A DNA stretch of 64,000 bases. It comes from Elgaria multicarinata webbii (taxonomy: Eukaryota > Chordata > Lepidosauria > Squamata > Anguidae). The notes beneath the pieces were generated by a model. It had not been told where the DNA came from. It did not search any database and saw nothing but the letters and a program-made list of their open reading frames with translations. Position 1 is the first letter of the stretch, and each line of letters opens with the position of its first letter. Below, one piece after another: positions 23,063 through 34,561 of the stretch. The stretch covers positions 16,955,501-17,019,500 of the forward strand of contig NC_086172.1 in the NCBI RefSeq assembly GCF_023053635.1. The letters run 5' to 3'. Both the position numbers and the translations under genes were made by a program.

Positions 23063-23149
23063 GCTATAATCCTATACTTTCTTACCTGAGTGTAAGCTCC
23101 GTTGAACTTAACAGAACTTACTTCTGAATGGGCGTGTATAGGATTGTGG
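23063..23149. repeat. Interspersed repeat (ttcaatgggacttac type), copy 3
   Basis: An 87-bp copy with clear complementary ends: gctataatcctatac at the left and gtgtataggattg at the right. The middle is gttgaacttaacagaactta then cttctgaatg. Confidence 0.7.
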
Positions 23150-23952
23150 TGTTCGTTTGTACAGTCACCGCTGTGAACATACCCAATAGGCTAGAGAAAG
23201 AGAATGCTGCAAACTGCCATCTGAGAAGTAGGAAAAACTAAATGCTGAAAATAGAAACCACAGATTTTACAGAAAAGCAAAAGAAATATTCTTTTTGGTT
23301 TGGACAGAAATAGTCTCCTACAGTTACAATAATAAGAACTATCACTGTATTTTGATATTGAGTTAAAGTTTATAACAACAAAACTTATGAGTTGTTGTAC
23401 AGGACTTACCATTGTGTAATGCTGTAGATTGTCTTACTTGAAAATCTTCATATTACATACTTTGAGTAAATAAAACCTTGTCTTGAAAAGCCTGTCACTC
23501 ATTCCAAAAGGGAAACTATTTCATAAAAGTCTTTTTTCAGTGTTCCTCATTTCTGTAAGGAAAACTGGGAGAAGGAGGCATGCGTGGGGGTGGGGACACT
23601 TGCTTTTTCCTTGAATTCTTCTAGGGTTTTTTCTGGGCTTTCACATCTTTAGGTAATAACCAATTTCAGTTCACCCTTTGCGGCAGTTAGTAGCTGCGTT
23701 GTGGCCCCCACTGTCTCCTTTGAGATGCTGGGAAGCTTTCTGCTGTTTAGGGAGAGGTAGCATTGATATCACCCCATATTTCAGACCACATGTGGATTAT
23801 TCTCCAGGATCATCTATATCTCTGGCCATGTCACTGCTTCTATACCAGCGGTTATACACAATTAAATCCCATTACAGTGGTTAAACACAATTAAATTGGC
23901 TTATGTGTTGGGTATGGAAGTCAAAGGCACAAATTCCTCAGCTAAACAAAAT
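23150..23952. other. Unannotated stretch
   Basis: No gene or repeat recognised. Confidence 0.4.
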
Positions 23953-24352
23953 GAGATTTATTTATTTATTTATTTATTACATTTCTATACCGCCCAATAG
24001 CCGGAGCTCTCTGGGCGGTTCACAAAAATTAAAACCATTCAAAGTATAAAACAACAGTATAAAACCATAATATAAAATACAATATAAAAGCTCAACCAGA
24101 TAAAAACAGCAGCAATGCAAAATTACAAATTTAAAACCATGTTATTTAAAATTTATAGATTGTTAAAATGTTGGGAGAATAAAAAGGTCTTCACCTGGCG
24201 TCTAAAAGCATATAATGTAGGTGCCAAGCGAACCTCCTTAGGGAGCTCATTCCACAGCCGGGGTGCCACAGCAGAGAAGGCCCTCCTCTTGGTAGCCACT
24301 TGCCTCACTTCCTTTGGCAGGGGCTCATGGAGAAGGACCCCTGAAGATGACC

Positions 24353-25282
24353 TTAGGGTCCGGGCAGGTACATATGGGAGGAGTTATCCTTCAGATAACC
24401 TGGCCCCAAGCCCTTTAGGGCTTTAAATGTTAATACCAGCACTTTGAATCGGGCCCGGACCTGGACTGGCAGCCAATGAAGTTGGAAAAGGACTGGCGTA
24501 ATGTGGTCTTGTCGGCCAGTCCCTGTTAGTAAGCGTGCTGCCCTGTTTTGCACCAGTTGAAGTTTCCGGACCGTTTTCAAAGGCAGCCCCACGTATAACG
24601 CATTGCAGTAATCCAAACGAGAGGTTATCAGAGCATGGATAACTGTAGCTAGGCTATCTCTGTCCAGATAAGGGCGCAGCTGGTATATCAGCCTGAGCTG
24701 ATAAAAGGTGCTCTTTGCCACTGAGTTCACCTGTGCCTCAAGTGACAGTTCTGGATCGAAGAGCACCCCCAAACTACGGACCCGATCCTTTAGGGGGAGT
24801 GCATCCCCGTCCAGGACAGGGCAAACATCACCTCGCCGGACAGAAGAACCACCCGCTAACAGTACCTCCGTCTTGTCTGGATTGAGTCTCAGTTTGTTAG
24901 CCCTCATCCAGTCCATTACCGTGCCCAGGCACTGGTTCAGAACAGCCACTGCCTCACCTGGGTTTGATGAAAAGGAAATGTAGAGCTGGGTATCATCCGC
25001 ATATTGATGACACCTCAGTCCGCATCTCCAGATAACCTCCCCCAGCGGCTTCATGTATAGGTTAAACAGCATAGGGGATAAGATAGAGCCCTGCGGAACC
25101 CCATGGCTTAGGTGCCACAGCACAGAGCAATAATCCCCCAGCACCACCTTCTGGAATTGGCCATCCAAGTAGGAGCGGAACCACTGCAACGCAGTACCTC
25201 CAACTCCCAGCTCAGACAACCTATCCTGAAGGATACCATGGTCGATGGTATCGAAGGCCGCTGAGAGGTCCAGGAGAACCAA
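24353..25282 (-). pseudogene. L2 reverse transcriptase, palm and thumb segment
   Basis: A 310-codon open frame (309 residues) encoding most of an L2-clade RT. Motif A is LDLSAAFD (residues 4-11), motif B region is HGVPQGSILSPMLFNLYM (60-77), and the catalytic box is YADD (94-97, DNA 24992-25003). These are followed by LNPDKTEVLL, then SLGVLFDPELSLEAQV, SRLDYCNALYVGLP and HWLPVQVRARFKVLVLTFKA. All three catalytic aspartates are present. The chosen ATG is internal: the family frame continues upstream, separated from the next segment by one in-frame TAG. It lacks the endonuclease and cannot be autonomous. Confidence 0.9.
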
Positions 25283-25309
25283 CAGGGTCGCACTCCCCCT
25301 GTCTCTCTC

Positions 25310-25732
25310 CTAGCAGAGGTCATCCCACAGGGCGACCAAGGCAGTTTCCGTTCCAAAACCAGGCCTGAAACCCGATTGAAATGGATCTATATAATCCGTT
25401 TCATTCAAGAGTGCCTGGAGTTGTCCTGCAACCACCCGCTCAAGCACCTTGCCCAGGAAGGGGATATTAGCCACCAGCCTGTAGTTGTTAACATCTTCCA
25501 GGTCCAGGTTAGGCTTCTTCAGGAGTGGTCTAATTGCCGCCTCTTTTAAAGAGGCCGGCACCACTCCCTCTCTCAAGGAAGCATTTACAACCTCCTGGAC
25601 CCAGCCGGCGATCCCCTCCTTATTTGATGTAATGAGCCAAGAGGGGCAAGGAGCAAGCACACAGGTGGTCGACCGGACTTGGCCAAGCACCTTGTCCACA
25701 TCCTCGGGCCTTACTAACTGAAACTCATCCAA
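25310..25732 (-). pseudogene. L2 reverse transcriptase, N-terminal (fingers) segment
   Basis: A 140-residue frame in phase with the palm segment downstream. It shows RT motifs 1-2 of the L2 clade: VVNASLREGVVPASLKEAAI, then RPLLKKPNLDLEDVNNYRLV, ANIPFLGKVLERVVAGQL, YIDPFQSGFRPGFGTETALV and ALWDDLC. The TAG after DDLC is a single nonsense change where the family usually has an arginine-type codon. The sequence then reads ERDRGSATL into motif A. A single inactivating stop over roughly 460 codons supports youth. Confidence 0.9.
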
Positions 25733-25870
25733 TAAAACTGAACCGGACGGCGCTCCGATTCACCTCTACTAGTGGAGCTGCATTAAGTGTGGTGTCCAAT
25801 TCATGACGAATCTGAGCGACTTTATCTTCAAAGTGCCGTGCAAACTCGTCACAGCAAACTCGTCACAAAG

Positions 25871-26070
25871 AGATCACTCTTTGACCTGTGTTGTTGATAA
25901 CGTTGCTACACACTCTTACATATAAAAAGTTAAGTCACCACCTCCATCACCAGAAAGGCTTTTCACATATTGCTCTTCTTCTCCAGATCATAATATTGGG
26001 TATGTTTAAAGGTAGGATTTAAAACCTTGCTAATAACCTGCTCTTTCCCCCTTGCTGCTGGCTCACATTG
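25871..26070. other. Short spacer
   Basis: Nothing recognised. Confidence 0.4.
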
Positions 26071-26225
26071 GCTGTGTTCAGAAGACACCTTAAACCATGG
26101 CTTTAACCATGGTGAATAAGGTTTTTTGCTTAAAGCCATGGTTTAAGGTGTCTTCTGAAAGTCAGGCTTTCTGGCTTAACCACCATGGTTAAAGCCATGG
26201 CTTAAGGTATCTTCTGAACAGGGCC
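26071..26225. mobile_element. Palindromic MITE (TGTTCAGAAGACACC type)
   Basis: About 155 bp with terminal inverted repeats: GGCTGTGTTCAGAAGACACC at the left and GGTATCTTCTGAACAGGGCC at the right. A second, internal copy of the motif (ggtgtcttctgaaagtcagg) sits mid-element, and alternating aaccatggtt words fill the space between. The result is a serial hairpin rather than one simple stem. Non-coding. TIR motif TGTTCAGA is shared with the elements at 32618 and 61178. Confidence 0.85.
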
Positions 26226-27884
26226 ACTAAGTGCTCTGAAATTGTGCCTTTGCTGCCATTATAAATGGAGAAATGATATGACTAACTACTCCCCGCATTG
26301 GCATTTGAGTGCCAAACTATGCATTACCCGCAAGCGTGTACAGCTGTAGTCCAGTGGCCTTTTTGAGGAGTGTGCATTTGAAACCCTACAGTGGGGAGTC
26401 AGCCACTTCAGAGAGTGATTTGGAGGGGGAATCTGTGGACAGGGAAAAGGCTGAGCACCTCTTCACCTCCCACCCTTCTGCTCCTGACCACCCTCTCCAG
26501 AAGCCACTTTTTCATCTTCAATAAAGGGCCGCCTGGCTACGATTTCTATACATTTGCATGTAACTTGTATGTAGGGGCGTTCAGGGGTTCAAACTGGCAT
26601 TTTTCTTCATTTTTAGGTAGATCTGCTGTGACAAAACGTAAAAACTCTTGACCTAAAGGGTCTTTCCTTTCTTGAAAATCTCTGCAGAGGGAAAGTATTG
26701 GTAGCTTTGAGCTCTTGTCAAGTGATTGCTTAGAGAACTAGCACCTGGATCCTAAACATATTTACTTGCGTCTACATAAGAGATGGTTCACACAATCAGA
26801 ATATGCCTCCATGCAGTGCATCCTAAATGACTGCAGATGCTTTCACACCGTGAATATAACATATGACCCAGGCCCTGTGTCAATCAAGTGGCAGCTGTTG
26901 TGATGGGGACAGCCGAAAATGTGGTGCCATGATCATGGAAAAAAGGGTTGCTAGGAAGCTATGGCTTGAACGTTCTCCATCATGTTTCACATTCTCCTAA
27001 TGAATGCGTCCTCGTGAATAGTTGGCGGAGGCATCCGTCACGGGACAAACTGGGACATAAGTGGGATGGCTCAATCAGGTGGAAAGTTAAGAGCAAAGAA
27101 GCAAAGTTCAGGCAGGTTCAGAGAGAATCCAGGCAGAGCCATCAAAAAGGGTTCTAGACGGTTCTAGCTGTTGATCAGTTCCTAACAAGAAGCTTCTTGC
27201 CTGTTTTTACTGGGGCTATTAGGACATTGTATTCCAAGGCAAATTGGGACTGTTGAGCTCTTTCTAACCACATTGCATGAAACTAGAATTTGACTATGCA
27301 ATTTTGACTATTTCGAAATTGCACAACACTCTCTGTTTGCAAAGTATTTTACATTTCCAAAGTGCTTTAGAGCTTAGGGATTTTTAAAAATGTGTTATCT
27401 CACATAAAAACCTTGCATTTTGAAACAGAGTGTGCCACAGGTAGAGTTGTCAGGTTCCGATTTGGAGAATCTGCCTTTAACACTAACATCACTAAGAGGT
27501 TTCTGCCACCAGGCTCACAGGAGCTGCGCCTCCCGGCATATTCCACCCTGGCCCTCATTGCTCACTCCCTTTCCACATCTGCTGAGACAAGAAAGACTTC
27601 AGTTTTGCCTCGCAGAGGAGGTGGAGGGTGAGCAGCAAAGGGTCCTGGGAAGGAAGGAGATGCACAATGGAGTCAGCCTCTCTCAGTGAGCTGGGACTGT
27701 TACAGGTCATGGTAAGTTACTGAAGTCGCAGACTTAGCCATGCAGAAAAAAGAGGGTAGGCTATACCTTTCTCTTCCTGGCATGATAGGTTTCTATGTGC
27801 AGGGAAGTTTTCTGTTTGTTTATATGGGAGAACCTTCCGACATTAGATCTTCCACCTGCAGTCTGAAGTGAAGCACTCCCTGGA
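26226..27884. other. Unannotated stretch
   Basis: No gene or repeat recognised. The overlapping 79- and 89-codon frames at 27.4-27.7 kb are in different phases without domain similarity. Confidence 0.4.
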
Positions 27885-27961
27885 GCAGGAGTGGGGAACC
27901 TGTGGCCACATCCCATCACCTCCAGCCAACAAAGTCTGGAATTATGGGAGTTGTAGTCCAG
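27885..27961. mobile_element. hAT-like hairpin MITE, truncated
   Basis: Begins CAGGAGTGGGGAACCTGTGG and continues through aagtctggaattatgggagt and tgtagtccag, the same word order as the elements at 9574 and 31607. The right terminal inverted repeat is missing, so only about 77 bp remain. Confidence 0.65.
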
Positions 27962-29297
27962 GGTAGAATGTTTGGTAAATGACAATAATAAAGAAAATTA
28001 TAAATGAAAGTACTCCAACTTTAGGGCAACGCTACCAATGCTGCTCTTGCTAGAGCAGACGACAGTTCCTTTAGCCATCTGCGTCCTATCTCTGTTGTGG
28101 AGGTTTACTCTTCTTTTACTTGAAGGCTGCTTTATCTGTTTCTTTCTCTTCTAAACCACACTGCTGGTTTCCCTACATTCTGCATTTGCTTCTCAGCTCC
28201 CCTTCTTCTCTCTCCTGCTGCCTTCCCCTCTTCTCTCCATCAACCACCTTCCCCTTCCCAACCGGCATCTGCTCTCTCCTCCTTCCATTCCATGCTCCTC
28301 CCACTTAATACACACCACATTCCAAGGCTCTTAGAGGAAGGCATTACACCATGATGGTTATAATAACCCATGCGGTTAAAAATTCTTCAGGCATGTTCCC
28401 CGTTTGTTCTTAGGAGGTGGGGGGTTCCTTAGCAGGCCCTGCAAACATCTCCTTCGTGATACGTTCTGACACCAGGAAGTATCAAGGCTAAAAGGCATGA
28501 ACTAGGAACGTACATGAAGTTCTCATCAATTTGTCCAAGGCTGGATGGCAGTGATTTATCTTCCTCTCTAGTTTTTTTTTTAAAAAAAAACTTGCATCAT
28601 CTGTAAGCAACAAGCTGAAACAGCAGTTTCTATAAGGATTCATTAAAAGAGTTCCAAACTTGTGCTTCAAGGACTGCTTGTGTTTAGTGGTTGAACTTGA
28701 TGACATCATTCAGTTTTTTTGCTGCACCGCTGGCAAGGGAGGCAGAAAAGTTTTTTTTTAAAAAAACCAGAGAGGTAGTGATGTAATGTCAGATGCAGCA
28801 GACCCTACAGGACGCACTTTTTTTTTCAGACAACTGTTGAAATGATGAGTAAAACATAATTAACAATGTGCTTCTATGTGTGTTGTGGAAACAGACGGTT
28901 CTGTTTCCACAAGTCCAGAAACAGATTTTCTCGGTCCAGTTGAGAGATTTGAGCAGAACCTGATAGTCTCGTGAACAAATAAAATATTTGTCAGCGTCCA
29001 TGCCAGAAATCTAATCAGAAGTAAAGGTATGCATGTGATCTAATAGTAAACAATTATAGGCATGCAATAAATTATCCATCTAACTAGAAAGAGAGATCCT
29101 TTGCTCCTGTTGCATCATGAATCTTCTTCCTGCCTTGTTGGGGGGGGGGGAAATCATGCTGCTGCTGTATATATTTGAAGCCTCTTTACTATTACTGCCA
29201 GCTTTTATTTGTTTATTTATTGTGTGTTCATGGCCCCTTCATTTATATTTTAAAGACAAGAAAGTGAGGCTACCCTATAAGTTAATAGTTAAAGTTA
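27962..29297. other. Unannotated stretch
   Basis: No gene recognised. A pyrimidine-rich segment at 28130-28315 gives a serine/proline-rich 62-codon frame of no evident meaning. Poly-T/A runs lie at 28570-28590 and 28751-28766. A poly-G run lies at 29141-29150. Confidence 0.4.
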
Positions 29298-29438
29298 GGG
29301 CATGTCTACACCAGCCCTATATCCCGGGATCATCTCGGGATTGTTCCTGTGCATCCAAATGCCATACAGGGTACCCCGGGAGCAGGCAGGGACATTCCCT
29401 CCGTTTTCCTGGGATAACCCTTAGGTGTAGAAAGGGCC
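29298..29438. mobile_element. CTACACC-type palindromic MITE (adjacent pair, first)
   Basis: About 141 bp. The left TIR is GGGCATGTCTACACCAGCCC, and the right TIR is CCCTTAGGTGTAGAAAGGGCC. The core atcccgggatcatctcggga and gtgcatccaaatgcc matches the elements at 10449 and 56302. It is separated from the next palindromic element by only three bases. Confidence 0.85.
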
Positions 29439-29441
29439 ATA

Positions 29442-29582
29442 GGCCATAGCTAGACCTAAGGTTTATCCCTGGATCATCCAGGGGTCAAACCTGTTCATCT
29501 AGGTGACACACAGGGGATCCAGAGCTCAGGCAGGGGCGAACCCTGGATGATCCCAGGATAAACCTTAGGTCTAGCTGTGGCC
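29442..29582. mobile_element. CTAGACC-type palindromic MITE (adjacent pair, second)
   Basis: A 141-bp element. The left TIR is GGCCATAGCTAGACCTAAGG, and the right TIR is CCTTAGGTCTAGCTGTGGCC. It is close kin of the copy at 11302 (shared ggtttatccctggatcatcc and gatcccaggataaacc). Its neighbour belongs to the CTACACC subfamily. Confidence 0.87.
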
Positions 29583-31072
29583 TTAGTGTTCTAGATTCCA
29601 CCCCAAACCTCCTGCCTACTTTTACCTAACAGAAACTTCTAAAAGAGACAAAACAAAATTATTAACTATTTGGTGAAGTATAGAAGATTGCAGCTACTCC
29701 AGCCTCTTCTAAGTAGGCTCTTCTGTTTCCTGTATATGTTCTATGTCCTCAACTAATATAAGCCTATATATGTTATTCTCCTCGAGACAATGATCTTTTG
29801 AAAGTCTGCACCATCTGTGGCCCACTAAGCCAAACACCAGCCATAAATTATGACCTTCAAGGTGCTTGACGTTCCCAGGCAGGCAGTAAACACAGGAGAT
29901 TTATTGAGGCCTTGATGGTTCATTATACGTACGTGGCTGATCCACTGCGTTCAGCTTGGTAGATCAGAGGTTGTGCATTGTTTTCAGTTTGTTGTCAAAA
30001 AAAGAATTTTGAAATTGCAGCTGTAATTAAATCAAAGTCAATGATCATCCATGCTCAAAAGTCAAAAACATGCAAGAAAGCATATTTAGCTTTTTATGTC
30101 ATAAAATGAATGATTTCTCTGAACATGCCTTTCCCGTCTCAGAAATTCACATTTTAGAGGGACTCGTAATATTTTTACCTCAAATATGAGGTTGTGTTAC
30201 CCAATTTATATTTTACTCTAAGATTACATCAGGGTTTTTTTAATGGGCTATTGAAGGGAAGAAGGAATAGCACTCTTGTGACATGAATAGGCAATGGGTG
30301 TATTTGAGGGGGGGGGGACACTGGGAACTAGATGGGACTGCTAAGAGATGTCCTAAATGAAAAGTTACTGCCTGCCTGCTATTGACCAAAATCTCCCCAC
30401 AGAATCTAATTTAATTTTGTCCCAGGTTCCCATGTGGTGTTTTTGTATATATTTGTCAACAGCGCTGAGGGCTAGAAACTTACTCTTGTAATCAAGAGAT
30501 CCTTGGGATTCTATAGGCGTGAAAATTCTTAAATGCCTCTTACTTCTGTTATTACAATACATTGTCACTGTAAGGTATTCGCCATTCCATGGATGGCTGC
30601 AGTGAATGAGAGTTGATCCCATATTTCTTCTTCTATAGGTTATATTCAGGGGTGTGTGCAATTTGCATTGATAAAAGAGAAGAGAACTTTAGAATGATTT
30701 AAGTGCAACAACTTGTCATTTCCATGTCTATAGCAAGCTTTTAGGAGGAATTACTTCTGGACAGACACCTTTGGAGGAATGATTCATAACATCTGGGAGG
30801 CATACATCTCTGATTTTCTCCTCCCTGCACTCTCAATATTCAATGACTGAATGTATTTTACTATTCAGATATCTAGCTGTTTCCCCATCACCTTGAAAAC
30901 ATGTCTAACTATTCCAAACTGGAGAAAAGCAATTATTACATAATATAATTTTATTTTAATAATTACAACATACTATATATTACATGATCTCTGATGCCCA
31001 TTCTGTACCCATGTCCATGTTAGGTGGGTGTCACTAATTACCCCATCTAGTTATGGCAGCTATCACCCTTGG
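29583..31072. other. Unannotated stretch
   Basis: AT-rich; no gene or repeat recognised. Poly-G run at 30310-30318. Confidence 0.4.
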
Positions 31073-31108
31073 ATATATATATAGATAGATATAGATATAG
31101 ATATATTG
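31073..31108. repeat. (TATAGA)n-like simple repeat
   Basis: Short imperfect TATA/GATA repeat. Confidence 0.85.
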
Positions 31109-31606
31109 ACAAAGCAGCTTGTTTATAAGCTTAGACATCTCTTCTCTCCCCCCCCCCCATGTCATTCTGCCCTTCTGAACATTGCACTGAGTTCTACCAG
31201 TCTTGCTCAGATGCTCTGTTAGCCCAGTTTACAACATCCCATAGGAGCATTTTGTTAGTTTTAGCTTGTCAGACATAATAGATAGCCTGTGAATGATAAC
31301 AAGAAAGGATTAGACATTGTCTGTTCTGGAAAGTTTCAGGCTTGTGTTTGAAGAAAAGCTTGTATTTAATTTATCATGTATCCACAGCAGGGGCAGTGGT
31401 GGCAGGGATTCTTATCTCTTAACAGACTCAGAGGTATCCTTCAGATGCTCCCCCATTTTTATTGGAGTTAGTTATCTGTCCGTAGCTCCTATGAGCCTGA
31501 GAGAACATTTAAATAATGTACCTAAGTGGGCAAGGGCTGACCCACATACCAGCAACCCACTGCTCTTGGGTAAGTGGCTCCAATGTGGCTGGGAGAACAT
31601 CTAAAG
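31109..31606. other. Unannotated stretch
   Basis: Poly-C run at 31149-31158. Nothing else recognised. Confidence 0.4.
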
Positions 31607-31736
31607 CAGGGGGTAGGCAACCTGGTGCCCTCCAGATGTTTTGTACTGCAACTTCCATAAGCGCAGCCAGTGTAGTCAAGAGGGGATTATGGGATTAAAC
31701 CAAAATGTTCAGGTGGGCAGCAGTTGCCTACCCCTG
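31607..31736. mobile_element. hAT-like hairpin MITE (GTAGGCAAC type)
   Basis: A 130-bp element with TIRs CAGGGGGTAGGCAACCTGG and CAGTTGCCTACCCCTG. The internal words tccagatgttttgtactgca are as in the family at 9574 and 16077. The CAGGGG/CCCCTG termini fit hAT. The flanks do not show a convincing duplication. Confidence 0.83.
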
Positions 31737-31993
31737 AAAGGGGAATCCATTCCGATTTAGCAGTTAATGTGTGGTTCTTTTCAGCCAAAATAATTCTGCA
31801 TCGAATTACTCTTGCATAAACCCCACTGATATCAACAGGAAATATCCATGTATAGCTAGCTAGTGGCAGGATTGCATGCTCTATATCTTCCCAGCTGTCA
31901 AAATCAAAATGCGTGTAGATGAATTCTGTGCAACGTGAGCGGCACCTAAGGGCTTCAATCTACCTAAATAAGCTGCTGCCTCACTTGCCTAAA

Positions 31994-32079
31994 ACTGCAA
32001 TACTATACCCCTTACCTGGGAGTAAGCCCCATTGAACTCAGTGTGACTTACTTCTGAATAGATAGGTAGAGATTGCACT
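31994..32079. repeat. Interspersed repeat (ttcaatgggacttac type), copy 4
   Basis: An 86-bp copy: tgcaatactatacccc at the left, then gggagtaagccccattgaac and gtgacttacttctgaatag, ending gagattgcact. It abuts an L2 tail. Confidence 0.7.
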
Positions 32080-32165
32080 ATTTATTTATTTATTTATTTA
32101 TTTCATTTCATTTCATTTCTATACCGCCCAATAGCCGAAGCTCTCTGGGCGGTTCACTATAAACC
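32080..32165 (-). mobile_element. L2-clade LINE tail
   Basis: Minus-strand 3' terminus only: (TTTA)n and (TTTCA)n, then ttctataccgcccaatagcc and gaagctctctgggcggttca. Same subfamily signature as the long L2 at 23.95 kb. No coding sequence is retained. Confidence 0.87.
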
Positions 32166-32617
32166 CTTTCTTTAACCAAATACTCCTCATATTATGATCA
32201 CCAGCTAACCAGGTGCCCATGTATACAGAATGTCTAGATGTCCTGCCAATGATGGAGCTACGTGGATCAGTTTTCCTATCTTATAGAAGGAGGTTCGAAG
32301 ATGAGATTGCTGTAAAGGCAGAGGAGCTGTCCAGCCAGGCAGCTAGAGTATGAAGGAAAGAGCTGAATAGAAGAAATGTTCCGCTAGCAACATCCAGGGA
32401 ACTATTGAAAGATTTTAGAACTGACTGTCCAGGGAACTACTGAAGCATTTTAGATCTGACTGTGCAGCCCACCATTTCTTGAAAAAGTACGAGGGTTGAC
32501 CTTGGTCACACTTACGTCAAGGGTCTTTCCTTGGGAGCACTGCTAGGAACAGGAAGATCCCATGCTGTGCTCTACATCCTAACATTGGCTTCCACTCATA
32601 TTCATCATTGTCTTTAA
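32166..32617. other. Unannotated stretch
   Basis: Contains an imperfect direct repeat of about 45 bp: catccagggaactattgaaa near 32390 against gtccagggaactactgaagc near 32427, each followed by gattttagaactgactgt-like sequence. No gene recognised. Confidence 0.5.
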
Positions 32618-32887
32618 CCCTATTCAGGCTCTCAAAAGAAGGTTAATAGCAACATGTGAGAAGGAGCACTCCAGCCTTGCCCCTGTGATTGTCTGAGGAG
32701 GACAGATCTCCACGCTAGTCAGGATGCTGAAAACTGGATAGCCCCCACAGATACAGGGGGCTCCTTTTCAGACAGTTGCCCTCCATGAGCTGAGGACAGC
32801 AAATGCAATGAGGGAAAGGAATGGGGCTGGAGTGCTCCATCTCCTCGCACATTGATTTTAACACTTTTTTGAACACCTGAACAGGGC
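32618..32887. mobile_element. Palindromic MITE (CCCTGTTCAG type), copy 1
   Basis: A 270-bp element with imperfect TIRs of about 65 bp. The left arm starts CCCTATTCAGGCTCTCAAAA and contains ggagcactccagccttgccc. The right arm contains ggggctggagtgctccatct and ends TTGAACACCTGAACAGGGC. Centre: gcccccacagatacaggggg. Non-coding. The related copy is at 61178. Confidence 0.85.
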
Positions 32888-34543
32888 TAATGTTTCTGGG
32901 ATCCAGGATATGATCCTGAGTGACCTTGTATTGAGGGGTGAGCTAAAGCATGAGGCAGTGGCCACACAGTTGGATCTCAGCATCCAGAGGAACCCAAGAT
33001 TGGGATGTCTTCTATGTCTGGTATCGAGTACGAATGTTGACTCTTCCTGGTCTTGGTTTGTATGGGGGTTGCAGGGTCCTGCTCTATAGCTGAGAGTCTT
33101 GAAGTCCCTGTTGGAATTCAAGGGTCCTGGTAACTCAGCCTTTTCCTCTGGAGATGCCCCATCTGAATCAAGCTAAGGGAGTTGGCAAGATGTAACAGGA
33201 GGCAGAGCAATAATCTTGCAAGACTCCCTGCTCCTGCGTGCACAGAGTAACACAACCCTTTCAGGATCTTTGTTGGTGTATCACTACTTGTTCTGCCCCA
33301 AATTACAGTACTTTAAATTACCCAAATAGAAATAATTTGGGCAATCATTCACTTATATAGGAGAAAGCAATGCAATGCAGTTGAGATCTCAGTGGTATAG
33401 TTAAACCTCTTCTCAGGCTGTGGAAACCTCAGTATCTAGCACAAGGGGTGTCTGTGTTCCAGATTGTAATGCATGTAATTTGTCCCACGGTATTCAACCA
33501 GAGAAACAGAAAACCGAGACTGCTTCTACCTGCCTAGCTCTACTACATCACCTGAAAAGTGCTGCTCAGATGCCTGTTTCTTAGGCCTAGTTCCCACTGA
33601 GGTGATAAACCTATTTCTAGACAGTGCTATATCTGGTTTCAGGTAGAGGTTCACCTGACTGCTCCCCCATACAACAAACAAACTACCTGCACATCGAAAA
33701 AAGGTCTGTCATGGAGCAGGGTTCTAGCCTAGCATTTCCTCTGACATGCTGGTTTCCCAGCATATGCAGGTCACATTTTGCATTGCAGAGCACCCAGTCA
33801 AATGCGCTTCCACTTAAATTCTGAAGTGGTAAGAGTCTTGGGGTCTGAATGTTCATTTGAGTCCCCCATTCTTTTTCATACACCCTGTATCAATAATTAA
33901 ATCCCCCCCAGTTGGAATATACTGCTCATTAATGCTGAGTTGGATCTGTCCACATGTGAAACCCAGGGCAATTGCCGCCATTAACTGCCCCCCACCGGGC
34001 TCTCTCTGTCCAACCCAAGCCGTTGTCCATAGTCTTCAGAACTGTGCAGGGAATATTCATGTGAGACAATAAATTGTATGTTTTTAAAAGTGGTTTGGAC
34101 TGGCTTAAGTTGATTTGTAAAGGAAATCAATAAGTCTCAATGAAAACGCATCTGCCAGGGAGGAATTTGGGCCACTGACACTATAAAGCAGTGACGTGTT
34201 GCTCTATTTCTGTTGTTGCTTAATGTAATGAAGGAGATGTGGGGCAGTTTAGAAAATTAGATCTAGGCTTATGTTTGTATTCCGTTATGTAATAATCAGA
34301 CTACCAAAAATGACACAGAACAACCTGTTGAACCTTGATCAGTTTCAGATCGCAGTGCAATTGATGACAGCAGTATTCAGACAATACTGAACACTTTAGA
34401 AGTATAGGTACATGATAAAACACCATCACAGATAGCGTGGCGAAATGCAAAGAGGACAGTGCTCCTGCACATTCAGTAGTGGTGTAGATGAGAGAATTTC
34501 AGCAGATGATGCTTGTTGTGCAAGTTACACCTGCTGAAATGCC
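32888..34543. other. Unannotated stretch
   Basis: No host gene supported. Near 34440-34543 is gaggacagtgctcctgca followed by gagaatttcagcagatgatg, resembling the interior of the MITE at 35227. The SINE listed next landed in this probable older relative. Confidence 0.4.
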
Positions 34544-34561
34544 CTCTATACAACTATGAAA

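Larger units (their letters stand above)
23953..25870 (-). mobile_element. L2-clade LINE, long 5'-truncated copy
   Basis: The largest retrotransposon of the window, about 1.9 kb on the minus strand. In element order it holds RT N-terminal sequence (DEFARHFEDKVAQIRHELDT near 25860-25800), the RT fingers, palm and thumb (25732-24353) and the C-terminal end with a WNELP-like segment near 24240. The 3' UTR ends gaaccgcccagagagctccg, gctattgggcggtatagaaa and tgtaataaataaa(taaa)n at 23953-23990. The endonuclease domain is missing. Little decay suggests a fairly recent insertion. The repeated aactcgtcaca words near 25845-25868 mark the ragged 5' boundary. Confidence 0.93.
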
